A DNA stretch of 64,000 nt from Variovorax paradoxus (GCF_018614875.1 NZ_JAGGNW010000006.1:124001-188000); one strand, 5' to 3'. Counted from the stretch's first letter, positions 40,261 to 49,459 are shown. The notes: generated by a model from the letters alone, not told the origin. Translations and numbers: made by a program.

Positions 40261-40809
40261 TCAGTAGTAGCGCGAGCTGTTCATGCGGCGCATGGCTTCG
40301 TAAAGCGTCGGCATGCGGGCTTCGCTGGAACGGGCGGCCACGCGGGCCAGCGCGTCCACCTTGGCGGCGACCGCGGCCGGAACCGTGCCTTCCGACTGCT
40401 GGCGCCAGGTGGCGGCCTGCAGTTCCTGCATGATGCGCGGATCGTTCTTCGCGGTTTCCAGGAAGCGCGCGTCGGCGCGGTCCGAAGCACGGCGCTGGGC
40501 GGCTGCGTTCCACACGCCGGCAACGCGGGCGAAGGCGTTGCGCAGCGGGCCGGCAAACAGCGCGATGCCGGCGAAAGCGGCGCCGCAGAGCACGGCCCAG
40601 GCGGCGAGCAGCGCGCCTTCGTCCCAGTTGGAAACAAGCTTGTCGGCCACCACCAGCGCCGCCGCAACCACGGCGACGATCAGCAGGGCGATCAGCGGAC
40701 GCGAACCGTTCGCGCCGGCGCGTGCGGCCTTGATCTGGCCGAACAGGACCTCGGCGCGCTGGACGCCGGGGTGGACAGTGGGTTGGTCTACGTGGACAAA
40801 GCTGGTCAT
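40261..40809 (-). CDS. Conserved membrane protein of unknown function, 182 aa
   Basis: Two adjacent hydrophobic segments (about residues 37-57, PLIALLIVAVVAAALVV, and 67-88, LAAWAVLCGAAFAGIALFAG) lie between a polar N-terminus and a charged C-terminal half with MQELQAATWRQQ and YEAMRRMNSSRYY. The C-terminal half is probably helical and cytoplasmic. The ATG at 40809 follows GGAGGGAA at good spacing. No family was recognised. A TAGGG...CCCTA palindrome lies 48 bases upstream, and a LysR gene is divergent. Confidence 0.75.
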   Translation of the reverse strand: MTSFVHVDQPTVHPGVQRAEVLFGQIKAARAGANGSRPLIALLIVAVVAAALVVADKLVSNWDEGALLAAWAVLCGAAFAGIALFAGPLRNAFARVAGVWNAAAQRRASDRADARFLETAKNDPRIMQELQAATWRQQSEGTVPAAVAAKVDALARVAARSSEARMPTLYEAMRRMNSSRYY

Positions 40810-40856
40810 GATGGTTCCCTCCGTGGGATGAATGGCGAGTGCCGATGGAGAGATAT

Positions 40857-40870
40857 TAGGGTTTGCCCTA
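40857..40870. promoter_or_regulatory. TAGGG-N4-CCCTA palindrome, copy 1
   Basis: TAGGGTTTGCCCTA lies in the divergent region between the 182-aa membrane protein gene and a LysR gene. A second TAGGG...CCCTA site is found at 42133-42147, again upstream of a small gene. Confidence 0.5.
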
Positions 40871-40916
40871 GTGTTTTGCCACTTTATCTTTCTGATGTTT
40901 ATCATTCACATCACTG

Positions 40917-41897
40917 ATGGACGTCAACTTTCGCACACTCGACCTCAACCTGCTCCGCGTCTTCGACGAGGTCATGGCGGAGCGCAACCTCACGCGCGCC
41001 GCGCGCAACCTGTCGATCACCCAGCCCGCGGTGAGCAATGCGCTGCGGCGCCTGCGCGAAGTGCTCGGCGACGAGCTGGTGCGCCGGTCCGGCGCGGGCG
41101 TGGAGCCCACGCCGCGCGCGCTGGCGCTCTGGCCCACGGTGCGGGACGCGCTGCGGCAGCTGCAGCACACGCTGGCGCCGGGCGAGTTCGACGCATCGAC
41201 CGCGGACACCACCTTTCTGCTGGCCATGGCCGACGCCACCGCCGCCGAGCTCATTCCGGGGCTGGTCCAGATCGTGGAGAAGGAAGCGCCCGCTATCTCG
41301 CTGCGCGTTCTGCCGCTTACCACCCGCGATCCGCGGAGGATGCTCGAACAGGAAGAAGTCGACATGGCGATCGGCTACTTTCCGGCCGTGATCGCCAGCC
41401 TGGCAGCACGCGGCCAGTCGGGCGTGGGGGTGGCATTCGAGACCCAGCGGCTCTACCTGGGCCAGTACGTGTGCGTGATGCGGCGCGGCCATCCGCTGGC
41501 GGACGCGCCGCTCACGCTGGACGGCTATTGCGCGGCGCGGCACCTGCTGGTGAGCTTTTCGGGGCGCCCCTACGGCTTCATCGACCAGACGCTGGGCGCC
41601 CTGGGGCGCGAGCGGCGCATCGTGGTGACCGTGAACCAGTTCTTTACGGCCGGGCGGGTGGTCGCGAATTCGGACCTGCTGACGGTGCTGCCGCGCCATT
41701 TCGTGACCGTGACCGGCATCGACGATCAGCTGGTGCTGCGCGACCTGCCGTTCGACCAGCCGATGGTGCACGTCGACGCCATCTGGCATCGCCGCGCGCA
41801 GCATGGGCACGCGCACGAATGGCTGCGCACCGCGCTGCTGCGCTCCGCCGCGGCGGCCTTCGCGGATTCGGTCCTCGGGCAGAAAGTGCCCGGATGA
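40917..41897 (+). CDS. LysR family transcriptional regulator
   Basis: A 326-aa protein. The winged helix begins DLNLLRVFDEVMAERNLTRA with AARNLSITQPAVSNALRRLR; a substrate-binding domain follows. The opening with LDLNLL and the long ligand domain resemble the NodD/LeuO-like branch. It is divergent from the 182-aa membrane protein gene, which may be its target. The 5' region contains a short TATC-ATTCACATCA stretch and no clear ribosome site. Confidence 0.9.
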   Translation: MDVNFRTLDLNLLRVFDEVMAERNLTRAARNLSITQPAVSNALRRLREVLGDELVRRSGAGVEPTPRALALWPTVRDALRQLQHTLAPGEFDASTADTTFLLAMADATAAELIPGLVQIVEKEAPAISLRVLPLTTRDPRRMLEQEEVDMAIGYFPAVIASLAARGQSGVGVAFETQRLYLGQYVCVMRRGHPLADAPLTLDGYCAARHLLVSFSGRPYGFIDQTLGALGRERRIVVTVNQFFTAGRVVANSDLLTVLPRHFVTVTGIDDQLVLRDLPFDQPMVHVDAIWHRRAQHGHAHEWLRTALLRSAAAAFADSVLGQKVPG

Positions 41898-41909
41898 CCG
41901 GGGCTTTTT

Positions 41910-42083
41910 TCAGCGGATGACGGAGAGCCAGGCGCTGGCGGCAGCGCGCAGTTCCTGCGCGTGGTGGGCGCCGCGGCCAGCGCGGACATCGGCGCTTTCC
42001 ATCAGCGCGGCGGCATGGCTGGCCGGCGCATTGGCAGCGGAAGAACGAAAGAAACGGGCCACTTGGGCAATGAGGCTGAACAT
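41910..42083 (-). CDS. Small hypothetical protein, 57 aa
   Basis: ATG at 42083 opens a 57-codon frame beginning MFSLIAQVARFFRSS, then ASHAAALMESADVRAGR and ending ELRAAASAWLSVIR. An amphipathic N-terminal helix and a basic middle are visible. Coding-like composition and the TAGGG...CCCTA site 50 bases upstream support it. I believe similar short proteins are common in Variovorax relatives, but their role is unknown. It lies convergent to the LysR gene. Confidence 0.6.
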   Translation of the reverse strand: MFSLIAQVARFFRSSAANAPASHAAALMESADVRAGRGAHHAQELRAAASAWLSVIR

Positions 42084-42132
42084 GACGGTGCGCTGCTTTT
42101 GGCTGCGCCTGGAGTGGTTGATGTCCTAAGAA

Positions 42133-42147
42133 TAGGGGTTATCCCTA
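42133..42147. promoter_or_regulatory. TAGGG-N5-CCCTA palindrome, copy 2
   Basis: TAGGGGTTATCCCTA lies between the divergent 57-aa gene and the phosphoesterase gene, 50 bases before the former and 63 before the latter. Same half-sites as the site at 40857-40870. Confidence 0.5.
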
Positions 42148-42209
42148 ATATTGAAAGCCCTGCTTCATGCACTTTATGCATGGGTTGATTCCCCTAGACT
42201 GACCGGAAG

Positions 42210-43016
42210 ATGAAGCTGCAACTGCTGTCCGACCTGCACCTGGAGTCCCATCCCCGCTTCCAGGCCGAGCCCGTGCCCGGCGCCGACATGCTGGTGCTGG
42301 CGGGCGACATCGGCTCCTACCAGGAAGGCTCCCGCCTGGCCGACCCCGACTTCGGCCTGGGACGCTTCTCGCCCCGCCATGGCTGGCCGGTGCCGGTGAT
42401 GTACGTGCCGGGCAACCACGAATACGACAACGCCGACTTCGACCAGACCCACGAGCGCCTGCGCGCGCTCTGCAAGGAGCTCGACATCCTCTGGTTGGAG
42501 CGGGAGACGGCCGTCATCGGCGGCATCCGCTTCGTCGGCACCACGCTCTGGGCCGACTTCGACGCGCTGGTGGCGCCCACCGACGGCCTGGCGGACGCGC
42601 TCAAGAAACGCGGCAAGGCCATGCGGGCGGCCGACTTCTACCTGGAAAAAGCCGCCACGGTGCGCCATGGCCAGCCGTTCATGGCGGGCGCGCTGCGGGA
42701 ACAGGCGCTGGCCTGCCAGGCCTGGCTCGCGCAGGCGCTGGCCGAGCCCTTCGCCGGCACCACGGTCGCCATCACGCATTTCGCGCCCAGCCTCGCCAGC
42801 GCCGATCCGCGCTACGGCCTCACGCCCGGCACGGCCGGCTTCTGCAATTCGCTCGATGCGCTGCTGCCGCGCGCCAGGCTGTGGCTGCACGGCCACCTGC
42901 ACTGCCCTTCCGACTACGTGAAGGATGGCTGCCGCGTGGTGGCCAATCCGCTCGGCTACAAGGGCAAGGGCGAGCAGGAGGGCTTCCGCCCGGAGCTGCT
43001 GATCGAGGTGCCCTGA
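42210..43016 (+). CDS. Metallophosphoesterase
   Basis: A 268-aa calcineurin-like enzyme. The metal-binding motifs are in order: LLSDLHLE (D8, H10), LAGDIG (D33), PGNHEYD near 67, THFAPS near 193 and HGHLH near 231. It hydrolyses a phosphoester; the substrate is not predictable, and many relatives act on cyclic nucleotides or phosphodiesters. The ATG follows GGAAG. The gene is monocistronic, convergent with the PLD gene. Confidence 0.92.
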   Translation: MKLQLLSDLHLESHPRFQAEPVPGADMLVLAGDIGSYQEGSRLADPDFGLGRFSPRHGWPVPVMYVPGNHEYDNADFDQTHERLRALCKELDILWLERETAVIGGIRFVGTTLWADFDALVAPTDGLADALKKRGKAMRAADFYLEKAATVRHGQPFMAGALREQALACQAWLAQALAEPFAGTTVAITHFAPSLASADPRYGLTPGTAGFCNSLDALLPRARLWLHGHLHCPSDYVKDGCRVVANPLGYKGKGEQEGFRPELLIEVP

Positions 43017-43052
43017 ACCCGGATCGCGCCGTTGCGCCCCGGCGGCCGGCTC

Positions 43053-44636
43053 CTACAGCAGTTCTTCGCCCACGAAAGGCAGCAGCAGCCAGTTCTTGAA
43101 GCGCAGCCAGAGAAATTCGCCGGGCTCGTCCTCGTGCACGATGTCGCCGCCGGCATCGTCGTATTCCAGCCATTGCACGCGGCGGCCGCCGGGCGCGAGC
43201 CGCAGCCGGTAGCCCAGGCTGACGCGCTCCCCGCTGATGAGCTTGTCGTATTCCTTCACCAGCTCGGGGCTGTCGATGACCAGGCCCATCTCGGTGTTCA
43301 CCGCGGCCGAGCGGTGGTCGAGGTTCATCGAGCCGACGAAGATGCGATCGTCGTCGATCACCGCGAGCTTGGCGTGCAGCCGGCTGATCGACTTGCCGAA
43401 GTCGCCGAAGCGCCTCGACCGCCCGGTGAGCATGGGCGCGATCTCGTAGATGGTGACGCCGATCTTCAGCATGTCGGCGCGGTAGCGCTCGTAGCCGGCG
43501 TAGGCCAGCGGCTCGTCGGTGGCGCCCAGCGAGTTGGTGACCACGGTGATGCGCCCGCCACGCTCGATGGCCGTCTTCATCATCGCCATGCCGCGCGCGC
43601 CGGGAATGAAATACGGCGAGCCGATCTTGACTTCGTGCTTCGCCGAGTTGATGACGCCGAGCGCGCCCTCGGTCACGCTGCCCTCGAAGGCCGCCTCGGG
43701 CTTGCGCGTGATCTTTTCGGGGTGGTCCACGAACAGCGTGAACGGCGCCCATCGCAGTTCGAGCTTGCCGGTGACGAGCTGCTCGCCCACGGGTGACTTG
43801 TCCAGCACGTCGCGCTGGCGCATCGGCACGTCGGGCAGCGCGGTGCTGGCCATGGCGTCGAAGCGCTGCTGCGCCTCCTGCACCGGCACGCGCAGCGGCG
43901 CAATGCGCTCGATGGGCCACGCATGCTCGCTGTTCCAGTAGCGGTCGAAGCCTTCGGACATCCGGCGCACCACCGGTCCGCAGGAGAGCACGTCCATGTC
44001 GATGAAGTTCGCCGCCGTGCCGCGCATGAAGTATTCGTTGGCGATGTTGCGGCCGCCCGAAACGGCAAAGCTGTTGTCCGCCACCAGCAGCTTGTTGTGC
44101 ATGCGGTGGTTGATGCGGCCGAAATCGGCGAACGACAACAGGAGTCGCAGCGCGAACGAACCGGTACGCGAAGGCAGCGGATTGAACAGCCGCACCTCCA
44201 CGTTCGGAAAGGCCGAGAGCGTGCTGAACACCTCGTCCTCGCCAGCCGTGTAGAGATCGTCCACCAGGAGGCGCACCCGAACGCCGCGCGCGGCCGCATC
44301 GCGCAGTTCGCGCAGCAACAGCAGGCCGACGTCGTCGTTCTGGATCAGGTAGTACTGCACGTCGAGCGACTTCTCGGCATGCCGCGCGAGCGAGATGCGG
44401 GCATCGAAGGCGAAGGCCGCTTCCGGCAGCAGCCGAAAGCCCGACAGCGGTGCAGCCCCGTCCGGCGCACCCGGCCGCACGAGCCGGCCGAGCGCGGTGT
44501 CGTCCACGTCGGTGATGGCCGCGGCCGGTGCGCGCGGCTGCGGCGGCGGCAGGCTCGCGCAGCCCGCCAGCCACGCAGAGGCGACTGCGGCCCACACCAG
44601 GACCGTGAGCCTGCGGATCAGGGAAGAGGCTGCCAT
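43053..44636 (-). CDS. Phospholipase D family lipoprotein (cardiolipin synthase C-like)
   Basis: A 527-aa protein with a lipobox LAGC (C26) and two intact HKD motifs: H180-N-K-LLVAD187 with downstream SGGRN, and H421-A-K-LAVID428 with GSMNLDHRS. This is the architecture of the ClsC-type PLD enzymes, which make cardiolipin or related phospholipids by phosphatidyl transfer. The lipid anchor places it in the periplasm or at the outer membrane. Acidic and aromatic residues enrich the last 40 positions. Confidence 0.9.
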   Translation of the reverse strand: MAASSLIRRLTVLVWAAVASAWLAGCASLPPPQPRAPAAAITDVDDTALGRLVRPGAPDGAAPLSGFRLLPEAAFAFDARISLARHAEKSLDVQYYLIQNDDVGLLLLRELRDAAARGVRVRLLVDDLYTAGEDEVFSTLSAFPNVEVRLFNPLPSRTGSFALRLLLSFADFGRINHRMHNKLLVADNSFAVSGGRNIANEYFMRGTAANFIDMDVLSCGPVVRRMSEGFDRYWNSEHAWPIERIAPLRVPVQEAQQRFDAMASTALPDVPMRQRDVLDKSPVGEQLVTGKLELRWAPFTLFVDHPEKITRKPEAAFEGSVTEGALGVINSAKHEVKIGSPYFIPGARGMAMMKTAIERGGRITVVTNSLGATDEPLAYAGYERYRADMLKIGVTIYEIAPMLTGRSRRFGDFGKSISRLHAKLAVIDDDRIFVGSMNLDHRSAAVNTEMGLVIDSPELVKEYDKLISGERVSLGYRLRLAPGGRRVQWLEYDDAGGDIVHEDEPGEFLWLRFKNWLLLPFVGEELL

Positions 44637-44711
44637 GGCCCGCACTGTAGCCCGAGGCTGGCGCGGCCGCAGCCCTATGATCGCGCTCACCAAAAAAGGG
44701 AAAGAACACGC

Positions 44712-45941
44712 GTGCTCAACGGCTTGTGGCTGGGTTTCTTCGCAATGGCGATGCTGGCGGCGCTCGGGCGCTGGCTGGTGGGCGGCGATGCGGCGGTTTT
44801 CGCGGCCATCGTCGAAAGCCTGTTCGCCATGGCGCGGCTCGCGGTCGAGGTGATGGTGCTGCTCTTCGGCACGCTCACGCTGTGGCTCGGCTTTCTGCGC
44901 ATCGCGGAGGCGGCGGGGCTGGTCGGCTGGATTGCGCGCCTGCTCGGCCCACTGTTCCGGCGGCTCATGCCGGGCGTGCCGGCGGGGCATCCGGCGCTCG
45001 GGCTGATCACGATGAACTTCGCGGCCAATGCGCTGGGGCTCGACAACGCGGCCACGCCCATCGGCCTGAAGGCGATGCGCGAATTGCAGCGGCTGAACCC
45101 CGACCCGGTCACGGCCACCAACGCGCAGATCCTGTTCCTGGTGCTCAACGCGTCGTCGCTCACGCTGCTGCCCGTGACGATCTTCATGTACCGCGCGCAG
45201 CAGGGCGCGAGCGATCCGACGATGGTGTTCCTGCCGATCCTCCTGGCCACCAGCGCATCGACGCTGGTGGGCCTGCTCTCGGTGGCCGTGGCGCAGCGCC
45301 TGCGGCTGTGGGACCCGGTGGTGCTGGCCTACCTGGTGCCGGGCGCGCTGCTGCTGGGCGGCTTCATGGCGCTCTTGGGCACGCTCTCGGCGGCGGCCAT
45401 TGCGTCGCTCTCGTCGCTCATGGGCAATCTGGCGCTGTTCGGCGTGATCGTCGTGTTCCTGCTGGCCGGTGCGATCCGGCGCATCAAGGTCTACGAATGC
45501 TTCATCGAGGGTGCGAAGGAAGGCTTCGACATCGCGAAGAACCTGCTGCCCTACCTGGTGGCGATGCTGTGCGCGGTCGGCGTGCTGCGCGCCTCGCGCG
45601 CGCTCGATTTCGTGCTCGGCGGCCTGCGCTGGCTGGTGGACATGGGCGGCTGGGATTCGCGCTTCGTCGACGCCATGCCCACCGCGCTGGTCAAGCCCTT
45701 CTCGGGCAGCGCGGCGCGCGCCATGCTGATCGAAACCATGAAGAGCCAGGGCGTGGACAGCTTCCCCGCGCTCGTGGCCGCGACCATCCAGGGCAGCACC
45801 GAAACCACTTTCTACGTGCTGGCGGTGTACTTCGGAGCGGTCGGCATCCAGCGCGCGCGGCATGCGGTGGCCTGCGCGCTGCTGGCCGAACTGGCGGGCG
45901 TGGTGGCGGCCATCGCGGTCTGCTACTGGTTCTTCGGCTGA
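44712..45941 (+). CDS. Nucleoside recognition (Gate) domain membrane protein, SpmA-SpmB fusion
   Basis: A 409-aa membrane protein with about nine helices. The N-terminal half resembles SpmA (LGLITMNFAANALGLDNAATP near residue 96) and the C-terminal half SpmB (PFSGSAARAMLIETMKSQG and IQGSTETTFYVLAVYFG). Both halves carry the Gate fold. In spore formers the pair affects core dehydration; in proteobacteria the role is unknown, perhaps transport of a small solute. Translation most likely starts at GTG 44712, which gives the correct N-terminus. Confidence 0.88.
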   Translation: MLNGLWLGFFAMAMLAALGRWLVGGDAAVFAAIVESLFAMARLAVEVMVLLFGTLTLWLGFLRIAEAAGLVGWIARLLGPLFRRLMPGVPAGHPALGLITMNFAANALGLDNAATPIGLKAMRELQRLNPDPVTATNAQILFLVLNASSLTLLPVTIFMYRAQQGASDPTMVFLPILLATSASTLVGLLSVAVAQRLRLWDPVVLAYLVPGALLLGGFMALLGTLSAAAIASLSSLMGNLALFGVIVVFLLAGAIRRIKVYECFIEGAKEGFDIAKNLLPYLVAMLCAVGVLRASRALDFVLGGLRWLVDMGGWDSRFVDAMPTALVKPFSGSAARAMLIETMKSQGVDSFPALVAATIQGSTETTFYVLAVYFGAVGIQRARHAVACALLAELAGVVAAIAVCYWFFG

Positions 45942-46046
45942 GCGCCGCGGAACCGGCTCTCCCGAGCGGGGCGATGCTGCCCGCCAGGCAGCCGTTCGTG
46001 CGCTGAGCCAGAATAGTCCTCCGCCGTCCAACGCACAGCCTCTTCC

Positions 46047-46556
46047 GTGACCACCTCCCGCCGGGCCAAGGCCCCTACCTTTTCGCCCGCAGAATTCCGC
46101 GAAGCGCTCGGCATGTTCGCCACCGGCGTGACCATCGTCACCGCGCGCTCGGCGGAGGGCACGCTGGTCGGCCTCACGGCCAACTCGTTCAATTCGGTGT
46201 CGCTCGCGCCGCCGCTGGTGCTGTGGAGCCTGGCGCGCGCGGCCGGCTCGATGCCCGCGCTCAGCGCCGGCTCGCACTACGCCATCAACATCCTTGCCGC
46301 CAACCAGAAAGGGCTGGCCGAGCGCTTCGCCACCAAGAACATCGACCGCTGGGCCGACGTGGCCTTCACCGAGGGACTTGGCGGTGCGCCGGTGCTGGCG
46401 GGCGCGGCGGCGAGCTTCGAATGCTTCAACCGCAGCCGCTACGACGAGGGCGACCACGTGATCTTCGTCGGCGAAGTGGAGCGCTGCACGCACAATGCCG
46501 GCGCCTCGCCGCTGCTGTTTCACGGCGGGCGTTTCTACACGGAACATCCCTTGTGA
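46047..46556 (+). CDS. Flavin reductase family protein
   Basis: A 169-aa protein of the HpaC/DIM6-NTAB flavin-reductase-like fold: FREALGMFATGVTIVTA near residue 17, LTANSFNSVSLAPPLVLWSL near 43 and HVIFVGEVE near 137. It supplies reduced FMN or FAD to a two-component monooxygenase, whose identity is not evident here. Start GTG at 46047. Its TGA overlaps the GTG of the next gene (GTGA). Confidence 0.92.
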   Translation: MTTSRRAKAPTFSPAEFREALGMFATGVTIVTARSAEGTLVGLTANSFNSVSLAPPLVLWSLARAAGSMPALSAGSHYAINILAANQKGLAERFATKNIDRWADVAFTEGLGGAPVLAGAAASFECFNRSRYDEGDHVIFVGEVERCTHNAGASPLLFHGGRFYTEHPL

Positions 46557-47056
46557 GCCGCGGCGCCGCGCTCATGTGCGTCCTGCTGCTGCTGGCTGCG
46601 CAGAGCGCCGGGGCGCAGGAGACGGCAGCACCGCTCAAGCAGAACTGGTTCGACGATCCCTTCTTCCAGGTCTCGGCGGGCCTGCCCGCCTGCGCGATGC
46701 CCGAAGGCCCTTTCTATACCGCCGAGGAGCGCCGCCTGCAGACCCATTCGCGGCTGGAGCGCGGCACCAGCTGCTGGCTGGCCGGCCAATGCACCGACAG
46801 CAATGCCTACCGCTACGACAAGCCCCTCGCGCCCAAGGTGCGCGCCGCGCTCTTGGCCGTGCCGGGCGTGCAGAAGGGCAGCGTGTGGGTGGTGATCCAG
46901 CGGCGCTGGGTCTATCTGCAGGGCTGCGTGCCCAATGCCGCGCTGGCAAAGAAGCTCGAACGCGCCGCGCGCGCGTTGCCCGATGTCGAAACGGTGGTGC
47001 CGGATCTGATGGTCGGTACGCGGGGCAAGCCGCCTTATCCCGTCGCCGGCCGGTGA
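46553..47056 (+). CDS. Secreted BON domain-like protein
   Basis: A 167-aa protein with a signal peptide (LMCVLLLLAAQSAGAQ, cleavage about residue 22), a Cys-containing middle (SCWLAGQCTDSNAYRYD) and a BON-like C-terminus: VRAALLAVPGVQKGSVWVVI and VYLQGCVPNAALAKKLERAA. BON domains are thought to bind phospholipid or periplasmic ligands. Four Cys in the mature part suggest disulfides. Its GTG start overlaps the flavin reductase stop. Confidence 0.8.
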   Translation: MSRGAALMCVLLLLAAQSAGAQETAAPLKQNWFDDPFFQVSAGLPACAMPEGPFYTAEERRLQTHSRLERGTSCWLAGQCTDSNAYRYDKPLAPKVRAALLAVPGVQKGSVWVVIQRRWVYLQGCVPNAALAKKLERAARALPDVETVVPDLMVGTRGKPPYPVAGR

Positions 47057-47084
47057 ACAAGCAGCAGCAACAACAACGCGACGA

Positions 47085-47984
47085 ATGATCCAGCGCAAGA
47101 CCCACCTCGACTCCCTCGCCATCGGCCTTCTCATCGCATGCTGCGCGTTCTGGGGGCTGCAGCAGATCCTCATCAAGACAACAGTGGCCGAAGTGCCTCC
47201 GCTGTGGCAGGCCTCGATCCGCATGATCGGCGCGGTGCTGCTGCTGTGGCTCTGGTGCCTGTGGCGCCGCGTGCCGCTTTTCGAGCGCGACGGCACGCTG
47301 CCGGGCGGCCTGCTCGTGGGCTTGCTGTTCGCGGGCGAATTCGCCTGCATCTACCTGGGCCTGCAGCGCACCTCGGCCTCGAGGCTCACGGTGTTTCTCT
47401 ACACCGCGCCGTTCTGGGTCTCGCTGCTGCTGCCGCGCTGGGTGCCCGCCGAGCGCCTGCGCGGGCTGCAGTGGCTGGGCCTGGGCATTGCTTTCGCAGC
47501 CGTGCTGTTCGCGTTCAGCGAAGGCTTCGTGCGTTCGAACTCGGGTCAGCTGCTCGGCGATGCGATGGCCATCGTGGGCGGCATGCTCTGGGGCCTGACC
47601 ACGCTGGCGCTGCGCACCACGCGGCTCGCCACCGCGAGCGCCGAGAAGGCCTTGTTCTACCAGGTGGCCGTGACCGCGGCCGTGTGCCCGCTGCTGTCGC
47701 TGGCACTCGGCGAACGCTGGAGCTTCTCGTATTCGGCCTGGGCATGGACCTCGATCGGCCTGCAGACCGTGATCGGCGCCTTTGCGAGCTATCTCACCTG
47801 GATGTGGCTGCTGCGGCACTATCCCGCCACGCAGATGTCGTCGTTCAGTTTTCTGACGCCGCTGTTCGCGCTGGTGTTCGGCGTGGTGCTGCTCGGTGAG
47901 CCGCTCACGCTGCAGCTGATGTTGGCGCTGGCGGGCGTGGGGCTGGGCATCGTGATGGTCAACCGGCGAAAGGCACGGCCATGA
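47085..47984 (+). CDS. DMT superfamily transporter (EamA)
   Basis: A 299-aa inner-membrane protein with ten predicted helices in two EamA repeats; LIACCAFWGLQQILIK opens the first and GDAMAIVGGMLWGLTTLALR the second. Members export amino acids or other metabolites. Its TGA overlaps the ATG of glsA (ATGA at 47981-47984), so the two are coupled and a glutamate- or glutamine-related substrate is possible. Confidence 0.93.
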   Translation: MIQRKTHLDSLAIGLLIACCAFWGLQQILIKTTVAEVPPLWQASIRMIGAVLLLWLWCLWRRVPLFERDGTLPGGLLVGLLFAGEFACIYLGLQRTSASRLTVFLYTAPFWVSLLLPRWVPAERLRGLQWLGLGIAFAAVLFAFSEGFVRSNSGQLLGDAMAIVGGMLWGLTTLALRTTRLATASAEKALFYQVAVTAAVCPLLSLALGERWSFSYSAWAWTSIGLQTVIGAFASYLTWMWLLRHYPATQMSSFSFLTPLFALVFGVVLLGEPLTLQLMLALAGVGLGIVMVNRRKARP

Positions 47985-48919
47985 AAGACGCGGACTTTCA
48001 ACCGGTGCTCGACGGCATCGTCGCCACCCTGCACCCATTGCTGGGCACGGCCGGCACGGTGGCCAGCTACATTCCGGCGCTGGCCTGCATCGACCCGCGC
48101 CAGCTCGGCATTGCGCTGCGCACCTGCGACGGCACCGAGGCTTTTGCCGGCAACGCCGAAACACCGTTCTCGATCCAGAGTGTGTCGAAGCTCTTCACGC
48201 TGACACTGGCCATGCAGCGCATGGGCGACGCGCTGTGGGAACGCATCGGCCGCGAGCCTTCGGGCAACCCCTTCAACTCGCTGGTGCAGCTGGAGAACGA
48301 ACACGGCAAGCCGCGCAATCCGTTCATCAATGCGGGTGCCATCGCCGTGGCCGACCGGCTCGTGAGCCAGGCGTTGCAGGCCGGCGGCAGCGCCAAGGCC
48401 GACATTCTTGCGTTGATGGGCAGCCTGTGCGGCGAGCCGATCGCGTTCGACGACGAGGTGGCACGTTCCGAGGCCGCCACCGGCTTTCGCAACATCGCGC
48501 TCGCCAACTTCATGAAGAGCTTCGGCAAGATCGACAACGACGTCGCCACCGTGCTCGACACCTACTTTCACCAGTGCGCATTGCGCATGAGCTGCCGCCA
48601 GTTGGCGCGCGCGGCGGCCTTCCTGTGCCGCGACGGCGCGCATCCGATCGACGGCCAGGCCGAGGTGACCGGCGAGCGGCAGACGCGGCGCATCAATGCG
48701 CTGATGCTCACCTGCGGCACCTACGACGCGGCGGGCGACGTGGCGTTCTCCATCGGCCTGCCGTGCAAGAGCGGCGTGGGCGGCGGCATCGTGGCCGTGG
48801 TGCCCGACCGGCTCACGCTGTGCGTGTGGTCGCCCGCGCTCGATGCCACCGGCAACTCGCTGCTGGGCATGAAGGCGCTCGAACTGTTCGTCGCGCGCAC
48901 GGGCCTGTCGGTTTTCTGA
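47981..48919 (+). CDS. glsA: Glutaminase
   Basis: A 312-aa serine-dependent beta-lactamase-like glutaminase. The SxxK catalytic pair is S67-V-S-K70 in FSIQSVSKLF; later blocks are NPFINAGAIAV near 107, YFHQCALRMSC near 195 and GLPCKSGVGGGI near 260. It releases ammonia from glutamine. It is coupled to an upstream exporter gene. Confidence 0.96.
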   Translation: MKDADFQPVLDGIVATLHPLLGTAGTVASYIPALACIDPRQLGIALRTCDGTEAFAGNAETPFSIQSVSKLFTLTLAMQRMGDALWERIGREPSGNPFNSLVQLENEHGKPRNPFINAGAIAVADRLVSQALQAGGSAKADILALMGSLCGEPIAFDDEVARSEAATGFRNIALANFMKSFGKIDNDVATVLDTYFHQCALRMSCRQLARAAAFLCRDGAHPIDGQAEVTGERQTRRINALMLTCGTYDAAGDVAFSIGLPCKSGVGGGIVAVVPDRLTLCVWSPALDATGNSLLGMKALELFVARTGLSVF

Positions 48920-48967
48920 TCAGGCCACTGGGGCGAAAATGCCCCGCGCAAGAACACGAGCCCCCGA

Positions 48968-49459
48968 ATGACCGACACGACAGACTCCGACTCCCTCCCC
49001 CTGCAGGAACCCCGCCTCTGGCGCGACGGCCATTGGACCGCCCGCGTCATCAAGAATGAGGAAGACGACGGCTGGGCCGTCGAGATGACCCGCCACGGCG
49101 ACCCCGAACCGGCGCTGGTCGGCCCCTGGACCATGGGCCGCGACAAGAAGAACCCGAAGCCGCTCGACGGGCCCGCCTTCTCCACGCTGGTGAAGACCGC
49201 CGCCGAAGTGATTCGCCGCCACGAGCAGCAGCTGCACGCCACGCTCAACAAGAGCGTGACGGTCACGGCCCGCAACGACCAGCGCGTGCGCGTGGCCCTG
49301 AGCATCGTGCCAGACGAGGACAGCCCATCCGCCACGCTCACCGCATATGACGACGCGGACGACTCGGAGCTTGCCAGCGTCAATGTCTCGCCCGCCTTCA
49401 GGCTGACGGCGAGCAGCGCCACCGCCTGGATCGAATCCGACTACGCACGCCCGCGCTGA
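48968..49459 (+). CDS. Conserved hypothetical protein, 163 aa
   Basis: Soluble, acidic protein with no signal peptide. Its first third has LWRDGHWTARVIKNEEDDGW, the middle is GPWTMGRDKKNPKPLDG and a helix AFSTLVKTAAEVIRRHEQQ, and the end is a beta-rich segment. No domain was recognised. I recall close equivalents in other Comamonadaceae. Single-gene unit ended by the strong terminator at 49565. Confidence 0.75.
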   Translation: MTDTTDSDSLPLQEPRLWRDGHWTARVIKNEEDDGWAVEMTRHGDPEPALVGPWTMGRDKKNPKPLDGPAFSTLVKTAAEVIRRHEQQLHATLNKSVTVTARNDQRVRVALSIVPDEDSPSATLTAYDDADDSELASVNVSPAFRLTASSATAWIESDYARPR

